A stretch of DNA of 64,000 nt, taken from positions 2,146,331 to 2,210,330 of the forward strand of contig BCIM01000002.1 in the NCBI GenBank assembly GCA_039545315.1, written 5' to 3'. Both the position numbers and the translations under genes were made by a program. This DNA comes from Kondoa malvinella (Eukaryota > Basidiomycota > Agaricostilbomycetes > Agaricostilbales > Kondoaceae). Positions 57,808-64,000 of this stretch are shown one piece after another. Every line of letters starts with the position of its first letter. Positions within the stretch are counted from its first letter, which is position 1. The notes beneath the pieces are model-generated. The model was not told the DNA's origin. It worked only from the letters and a program-made list of their open reading frames with translations, and made no database searches.

Positions 57808-59486
57808 TCACAGCTCGAGCCTCTCGCTCAGATCTCGCTTGGCTATTGAAGACATTCAGAGTCAGTGTACTGATGTGACACGAAACGTACCTTTGCCGCT
57901 GATGAAGGCAGCTTTAGCAGCCTTGATGAGATCACCTTCCAAGTCTTGCGAGATTTCAAACAGCGAGATACCAGCGAGCCCTTGAGATTTGGCGAAGGCT
58001 GCTTTGGCGGCAATACTAGTTGGATCATCGTAGGTCACGAAACTTGTGAGCTTGCTGTTCCACAAGAAGGGAGTTGAAGTGCAGGCCTGGCAGCACGGGT
58101 TCAGTCTGTTGATACAACTTACCGAACACTTACATCATAGTAACGCTTGTATGGCAAGATAGCCGTTCCATCTCTGTCGAGCAGACCTTGTCCTATCAAT
58201 CCAGACCATGTAACATTTCCGACCTAGCTGAAGTTCAGTCGTGCAACAAGGACAGTAGGCCTATAGTCACCTGAGGATTCTGGTTGAACAACGGTTGGAA
58301 AGCTTGACTATCTCTTCCAGTCGATGTCTTGACCTTCCTCAAGGCAGAGTACTTGGTAGAATAGCTCACACCAAATCCTGGAACCTGCAAGTACGATTAG
58401 CCTGTCCACAACCACACCAATTGATGTTTGCTCACGATGAGAATAATTTTCGAGCCTGGCACTTTGGCTTTCTTGTATAGCTCGACACTAGCTGTGACGG
58501 ACATCTTAGCCGCCTCAGAGTAGCATTGCACCAAAGGAGCTGTTGGCGCGGTGATGGTATTCCAGGGACCGTTCCTGCAGCGTCGGGTTAGCGGACATAC
58601 ATACCCGAGGCATCAACAGGCCCACATGTCATAGTCCATCAATTTGAAGTAATCCACAGCCTTCAGCCAAGCGGAATAGTCGGTGATTGTTGCACCTTTG
58701 GCGTCTTTGAGTCCACTCGCAGCGACGCTGATAGTAATGAGAGGTGCAGCTCCAAGCTACATAATCAAAATCAGGATAGAAAGTAAGCCTGGTAGGTCAA
58801 TCTCACTGTGGCTCGCAACTGGTTTAAGAAAAGCAAAAAGTTGGCTGAATCCGCAGGCGAGTTTTGGTTGTTGCCTATTCCAGCACTTCCAGGCCACTGT
58901 ACATGTCCTCAGCTTCTTTCACTGGCAGGGTTTTCTTCGCACTCACCTCCCAGTCAATTTCGATTCCATCAAATGAATACAGCCTGATGAGCTTTTGCAA
59001 CGATTTGGCATAATTCGTGCGTCTCGTAGCAGTCGCGAAGAGGTTAGAGAAGTAGCGAGAGCCAGACCAGCCGCCTATGACTAGAACGGACTTGACCTAT
59101 TCTCTGTAAGCTTGCGCGAACTTGTAGAGACAAGTACATACTTTGGCTGCTTTAGCTCGCTTGACTGTGTCTTTGATCACGGCGTCGGCGTTCAGCGTAG
59201 TATTACTTTGAGCGGACGTTCGATCAGTACTCGTACTCGTTGCAGGTGATCAATGCACTCACAGGTTGATATCGTAGCCATTCATAGACTCTCCAACGAA
59301 GAACGAAAGATGCGTGTAATCCTTGTAGTTGACAGCAGAAGGAGGAGTCACAAATTGGTTATAGCCTGCATAGTAGCCATCGAAAATTGCTCCAACGGCT
59401 GCAGCTCTCTTATGATGTTTTTCAGAATCTGCAGAGGCGCACAACGCGCTTGCGAGGAGCAAGAGAGAGCACAGGAGATTTTTCAT
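57808..59486 (-). CDS. secreted GH18 chitinase
   Basis: About nine exons. The signal peptide is MKNLLCSLLLLASALCASAD. The barrel begins GAIFDGYYAGYNQFVTPP; the second strand has VLVIGGWSGSRYFSNLF, and the catalytic DxxDxDxE motif is FDGIEIDWE with the Glu just before an intron. The substrate-binding YDMW/M..YD region is VDYFKLMDYDMW, and the last barrel strand is AGISLFEISQD. The enzyme cleaves beta-1,4 N-acetylglucosamine chains in the cell wall or in prey/host chitin. No chitin-binding module or GPI signal is seen. The last exon is uncertain: splicing a GTACGT intron near 57890 ends the protein in SERLEL at 57808, otherwise it stops at 57862. Confidence 0.88.
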
Positions 59487-59813
59487 GATGGGCAAGGAGG
59501 AAGGAAGTCTATGCAGAAGGAAAAGGGAGCTCGACCTTCGAAAATCAGAAAATTGGAATCTGTCAGAAGAATAGGAACGCGATCGGGGCTCTGCAGTGAT
59601 ATTGTAGAGTAGCGATCTGTAATTCGATACAGCGTATAGGACTCGGGATAGACGAGATCCCTGACAACAGACCATGGTCGCGCAATACAAGACGCGAATT
59701 CGCTGATCAAGTTCGATCATCCCAACGCGAGACATGGCATAACATTTACATTGTATGAGTACTTGTACGCTACAGCATACTATGTGCACACGTTGTCTTG
59801 CTTTCCGTCTGGC

Positions 59814-60858
59814 CTACTTAGAATGGTTGATAGTCGACGCAAGCTAGAGATTCTATCAGATTAATCTCCGGGCAGAGAAGACCGCCAAACTCACACTGAC
59901 CGCATCAGTCCGATCATCGAAAGGATTCTGTTCGCGCGCAGCTGGAGCGGATTGGATGCTGTATCGCTTTGGACGCCCGACAGCCGCAAAACCTAGGCGC
60001 GTCAGACCAAAGAGGACAATGCTGCCAAGGACTAGGGCGACGATCGCTCCAGTAAAGCCAGCTCCGACTGAGCTGAATGATTTAATTTCAGAGGTGCTGC
60101 TGGGTAAACTTGTGATGAAAGAGGTCGAATTCTGGCAAATGTATTCCTCTGGCTGGTAATCGCTGTTTGATATGAGCTGTAGATCGGTACACTGTACACT
60201 CAATGTCAGTATGGGTCGTGCTCTCCCGCATACGGAAGATCTTCACCTGATAGAAGTCGCCGTCCGGCCCCTTGTATTTCAGCTGGATGCTTGCTGTATC
60301 GCCCACAGCAAAACCTTCGGTGCCAAAGTCCAATGGTAGACACGCTCGACCAGGGTAAAGGACGTCAAGCTTGGGCAGGAATTGCTTCGCAAGACTGTTA
60401 GACTCCGGCGACTTATGGATGTGAAAGCCTTACTGTAAAGGGCGTGTTCGAGCTGGGATCTGTTGACAAGTCAGTGTTGCTCTGACAAGCGCAGTAGAGT
60501 GAAGTACCTTCGTTTCTCGCGTACGAGATCACCACATCTGTCGCAATTTCCTCTTGCAATATTGACAGTTGGCCGCCAGCTATGCAAGCGAATCAGCATG
60601 AGTTACCTAGACTAAAGTATCACATACACAGAGGGAAGTCGAAGCGTCCTCCCAGAGTATAGCCACCGCAAGGCGAGATGTCTTCGGTTGAATCAGCTGT
60701 ACCGCGACTACATAGAGCTTAGACGGTCTCCAGAATGCAAAGCAGAGCAAATACTGAGGAGGATAGTCTATTCCAAAGTTTTCTGTGTCCTGACGCTTCG
60801 AGATGACGAGAGCTTGGGCTGAAAAGGCCATGAGCGGCAAACTCAGAAGTGACAGCAT
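59814..60858 (-). CDS. BIM1-like (X325) copper-domain protein with transmembrane anchor
   Basis: The signal peptide is MLSLLSLPLMAFSAQA, then a Kex2-like KR and QDTENFGIDYPP. Splicing gives YPPHRGTADSTEDISPCGGY and GGRFDFPL, then GGQLSILQEEIATDVVISYA, ACLPLDFGTEGFAVGDTASI and FYQCTDLQLI. The YPP.RG...PCGG....FPL pattern is the BIM1-like domain, related in fold to LPMOs and used in fungal copper uptake. Most members end in a GPI signal; this one has a full transmembrane helix (GAIVALVLGSIVLFGLTRLG) followed by a cytosolic tail of about 45 residues (FDDRTDALASTINHSK at the end). The usual N-terminal His ligand of the mature chain is not evident. Confidence 0.75.
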
Positions 60859-61682
60859 TGTAAAATTCGCAATGGAAAGCTTGTGGTGAGGGCCGTGATG
60901 ATCAAGAAGCAAAGAATGGTGAAGAGAGCAGAACAGTGCAGCCAATCACGAGTCTTGCCAGATTCACCCGAGGAGCCAAGCATCAAGCAGATTGGCCAGG
61001 AAGTTCCCCATGCTAATCGGGGCAAGCTTTCAGGCTAATGCCTAGCGAATCAGAATGAAGCATGTAGTCGACACCAACGGAGAAGAGCAGGGAATAGTCT
61101 GCCTGCAGCCAGAAGCGCCTCAGCGCAAAGCGATGCATTTGATTACGGAGCCGGTAGAGAGGCGCCTAGAGTACAAATGCAATGTCGTTTGGTATAGCAG
61201 GATCGCAGGACAAGCCACTAGCAGACAAATGCATATGCCTGGCATTCGTTCGTGATCAACTTGCACCGTCTTGTCGACAAACCGTTTACGTTGGCCTCGA
61301 CAGCTGCAGAGCGCTCTACTCTTTTCCTTGCACACGTCTGGACTCCTGTGCTCTATACGCAGTGCGATTTGCCTGCGATCCATTGCATTGCCCTCTATCA
61401 TTTGTCTCTGAGAGTTTCTACACGCAATTATTGTCTCATGGACCTGTTCTGTATCAGACTGCTGTTCTGATTGGTGCGCTGTATCCAAATAGCCGCTCCA
61501 AGCCCCATGCCTATCGTGCCAATCAAGCGAATGCCGCGCTAGTGACGCGATGGCGCTTTCTGATAGGCCGCGAGATGTCCCTTCGTATCTGATAGGCGGC
61601 ATGGAAATCCTAGTGCTCTTGGCACTGCTACTGACCTGCTGCGAATCTTCTTCTTCTCTTCACTGCTCTCAAAACCTCCAAC
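60859..61682. promoter_or_regulatory. 824-bp divergent region between the two BIM1-like genes
   Basis: No gene is supported. A long minus-strand open frame (61120-61602) has an implausible composition and no start context. Both promoters should be here, allowing shared regulation. Copper-responsive elements would be worth checking, but I cannot identify one by eye. Confidence 0.4.
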
Positions 61683-62603
61683 ATGCTTTCCTATCTTCCC
61701 GTTCTGACATTGGCCGCTATTGCTCAAGCAGCTGTCATCGCACCTCGTCAGGCTACTTCCTTCCCCTCGACTGGCGTCAGTAAGTACATTCCTCACATAA
61801 TTTTGCTCGCATCTGATGTTCGGTGCAGTCGGTTTCCTCTATCCTGCCAGTCGTGGTGTAAACACCGAGACCGACAACACTGCACCTTGTGGAGGCTTTG
61901 AGTTGGGTGGCCGTACCGAATTTCCTCTTAGTACGCGGTCCCTCTCTATCTCTTTGATCTCGCTCATGTACGTCCAGCTGGCGGTCAATTGTCTTTCAAT
62001 GCCACAAGAGATGGGGGCAACTTTACTGTTCGCTACGCTATCACTGCGACCGCCAACCAAGAAAGCGAGTTTGAGTCTTTGTTGCCTGTGATCGACAGAC
62101 ATTACACGTAGCAAGACTTTCCAGCACTAGACTTTTTTATGCTAATACTTGCTTCCAAATAGTGGCACCAGCTGCTTGCCAACGCCAGACTTTACGAGTC
62201 TCGGACTCTCTGCTGGCGACAACGTCTCGTTCGGTGTACGTATGAAAAGATTGATTTTCGGCGCCTTTCCCTGACGCTCCGATCTCCAGATCACCTTCAT
62301 CGCATCTCAAGCTCAGTCCAGCTTCTATCAATGCGCTGATGTCACCTTGGTCGAATCTGCGAACTACCAAGCTCCCGAATACGAATGTACCAACTTCACT
62401 CGTATGTTCTGTCTCCTCGTATGCTACATCTGGACTCACAATTTCTCTGTCCAGGCTCAACTCAAACTCGAGGAGGTGCGAACACTGCTGCACCCGAGGT
62501 CGACGAAGCTGCTGCTTCTCAGACGCCCGAGTCATCAGCTACTGCCCCTGCTTTGGGCGCTGCTGTCGGTCTCGCTGCTTTCTTGGTCGCTAGTCTGGTT
62601 TGA
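61683..62603 (+). CDS. BIM1-like (X325) copper-domain protein, GPI-type
   Basis: Six exons. The signal peptide is MLSYLPVLTLAAIAQAAVIA. The domain reads GFLYPASRGVNTETDNTAPC, then CGGFELGGRTEFPL, GGQLSFNATRDGGNFTVRYA, a Cys in TSCLPTPDF and FYQCADVTLV, lining up piece by piece with the divergent neighbour at 59814-60858. The C-terminus is Ala/Ser/Thr/Glu-rich and ends in a hydrophobic run with no basic residue after it (ALGAAVGLAAFLVASLV), a GPI-attachment signal. Related fungal proteins bind copper at the cell surface. As in the neighbour, an N-terminal His on the mature chain is not apparent. The junction before the TSCLPTPDF exon is the least certain. Confidence 0.75.
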
Positions 62604-63031
62604 CGATAAAAGATTGAAGCTGTGTGAAAATAGAGATGGAAGCATAAAGAGCAATGATAAAATAAAATGGTGCACATGTCACTTTCTTATATGCTCCGTG
62701 ATACGCCTCTCATTCTCATCCGCTGAATATCTCCACACGCTCACACTGATCAAGAGTCCGAGAGACTTTCTGACCAGCGCTTGCGATAATGCGTCGTGCA
62801 GCCCTCCGCCTTGTGCAGATGTCTACCCCTGCATGACCACCGGATCTGCTAGCTCTCTGCTTTTTTTTTTGCTGCTGGCATTGGCATCATCTATCTCCGC
62901 GCTTGTCTCGCGTCTCATGCCTGCAGCTGCTGATGCATGCATTTGCCGGTCCAAGCTCAGCGAAGGTTCTTCCCTCCTATTCCCTCTATATTGGCCGTAT
63001 CGCTGTCTGAATGTGCTTGACCGTGTACAAC
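62604..63031. other. intergenic with T-rich tracts
   Basis: Contains a 10-11 nt T run near 62862-62872 and CT-rich sequence typical of an upstream promoter. No gene is seen. Confidence 0.4.
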
Positions 63032-63905
63032 ATGCTTGCTATTGTCCTCCTCGCCATAGCTGCACTTGCAGTTGCGAATCCGTTGCCTACGCCAGTATCA
63101 TATCCAGTTTCGTACGATGATCGAAGTCCTGCTCGAGAGCTGCTCCTGAAAAGAGGAGATGGAGCTGTACCTTATTTCCCTCGTTCGTCTATCTCCCTCG
63201 CAAAAAGAGCGTCTCTGACTTTTTGCAGCCGAGATCACCTCATGGTCTGATACATCTCTATTGAAGCGGACCACTCCTGACATGCAAATAGTATGGCATG
63301 CCAGCCCTCCTGGTCATCCATATCCTCTTGCGCAGAAGCATGCGACGCTTTCGAATATGTGACGCAAATCCTCTGGAACCCTGTGGCATTCGTCAATGTC
63401 ATTCAATGCGCTTGTGGTGATACTTTCAGAGGTACCCTTGCCCTTACCCACTCTTGAAGCTTTACTGAGAGATATGCATTGGGGAACAAGATGCTTTTCC
63501 ACAATGCGTAGACTGTTTTGGTCAAACGGGTCAATCAACTCGATTCCTGAATGTCGGCGCAGAGAAAGCGTAGGTCTGGGATCCATCTGCAAACCTCTCC
63601 AAGCTGACAGTATGACAGACCTCAAATTGTGCAAAACGTAAGGGAAGTGTGCGGATTTGGCGCTGCTCTACTAGGCGGTGTTGCGGCGAGTCAGTCTAGT
63701 GCTGGTACACCTTGTGCGTCTCTTGCTGCTTTCCGTCTGTACATGCTGATCTCATCGAGTAGATACGTATACTGGAATCCCATCACAACCGACTGAGATG
63801 CCTTCGCCTCCACCCAGTTCAGCAGCACGAACAGGGACCGCGATGTCAAGCGCCCTGCTTCTCAGCTTACTATCATTCCACATCGGCTGCACCATCGGGT
63901 ATTAA
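63032..63905 (+). CDS. secreted Cys-containing protein with GPI-type C-terminus
   Basis: The ATG at 63032 gives a clean signal peptide (MLAIVLLAIAALAVANP). Short exons then encode a Cys-bearing core: ITSCMACQPSWSSISSCAEA, CDAFEYVTQILWNP, QCACGDTFRDAFPQCVDCFG and VREVCGFGAALLGGVAASQS. The end is Ser/Pro/Thr-rich with a terminal hydrophobic segment (SALLLSLLSFHIGCTIGY) that could be a GPI signal. About eight Cys, several in pairs, suggest disulfide bonds; it is not a clear CFEM pattern. The role is unknown; cell-wall or surface protein is the best inference. A LLLKR site near residue 40 may be a Kex2 cleavage. It follows the two BIM1-like genes. Confidence 0.6.
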
Positions 63906-64000
63906 TGAACAGGGCAGAATTAGTGCAGCTGATGCTCAGGTTGTATGTAGGGGCCGGTCTAATGACTCCATTGTAATCGAACGATGAAGCATGCCATTCA

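Noticed and set aside
61120..61602. 160-residue open frame on the minus strand between the BIM1-like genes
   Set aside because: The composition is odd, there is no start context or motif, and it occupies the expected divergent promoter.

Overview
The window is nuclear DNA of a fungus. Genes are split by many short spliceosomal introns (mostly 40-70 nt, GTRNGT...YAG), there is one gene per 1.5-2 kb on both strands, and the families point to Basidiomycota: basidiomycete-type F-box/leucine-rich-repeat proteins, an SRF-type MADS protein, BIM1-like copper-domain proteins and a sucrose-transporter-like MFS permease. I cannot name the species. I found no rRNA, tRNA, transposon, CRISPR array or prokaryotic signal. 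I rebuilt the exon structures by hand from reading frame, splice sites and family conservation, so gene ends should be good and some internal junctions are provisional.

Layout. 1-10.7 kb: the 3' part of a large disordered protein, then housekeeping genes (ribosome biogenesis factor NOC2, diflavin reductase TAH18, dihydrolipoyl dehydrogenase LPD1). 10.7-18.4 kb: a looser region with small uncertain genes and a tandem pair of F-box/LRR paralogues, at least one of which looks broken. 18.4-30.1 kb: an intron-rich secreted orphan, FOL3, a UFO1-like F-box/WD40/UIM protein, ER FKBP, mitoribosomal bL31m, a patatin/cPLA2-type phospholipase and a HAD phosphatase. 30.1-45.1 kb: ALKBH6, an intracellular GH26-like hydrolase, SmD3, a UBA-like protein, a BTB protein, an HD phosphohydrolase, a sucrose-type permease, a MYND protein, APC11 and Mn-SOD. 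45.2-57.5 kb: an SRF-type MADS factor with a large unexplained C-terminal region, a forkhead factor, the proteasomal deubiquitinase UBP6 and a large RasGEF. 57.5-64 kb: a surface/secreted group with a GH18 chitinase, two divergent BIM1-like proteins (one with a transmembrane anchor, one GPI-type) and a cysteine-containing GPI-type protein.

Functional threads: ubiquitin/proteasome (UFO1-like, APC11, UBP6, F-box and BTB proteins), mitochondria (LPD1, bL31m, SOD2, a small predicted mitochondrial protein), iron-sulfur assembly (TAH18) and the cell surface. These genes are interspersed and do not form operons. No single obvious new biological system stands out. The most interesting items are the MADS fusion, the BIM1-like pair without the usual N-terminal copper ligand, a possible alternative -SQL C-terminus on the phospholipase, GC-AG introns, coding micro-exons, and very short divergent promoters.
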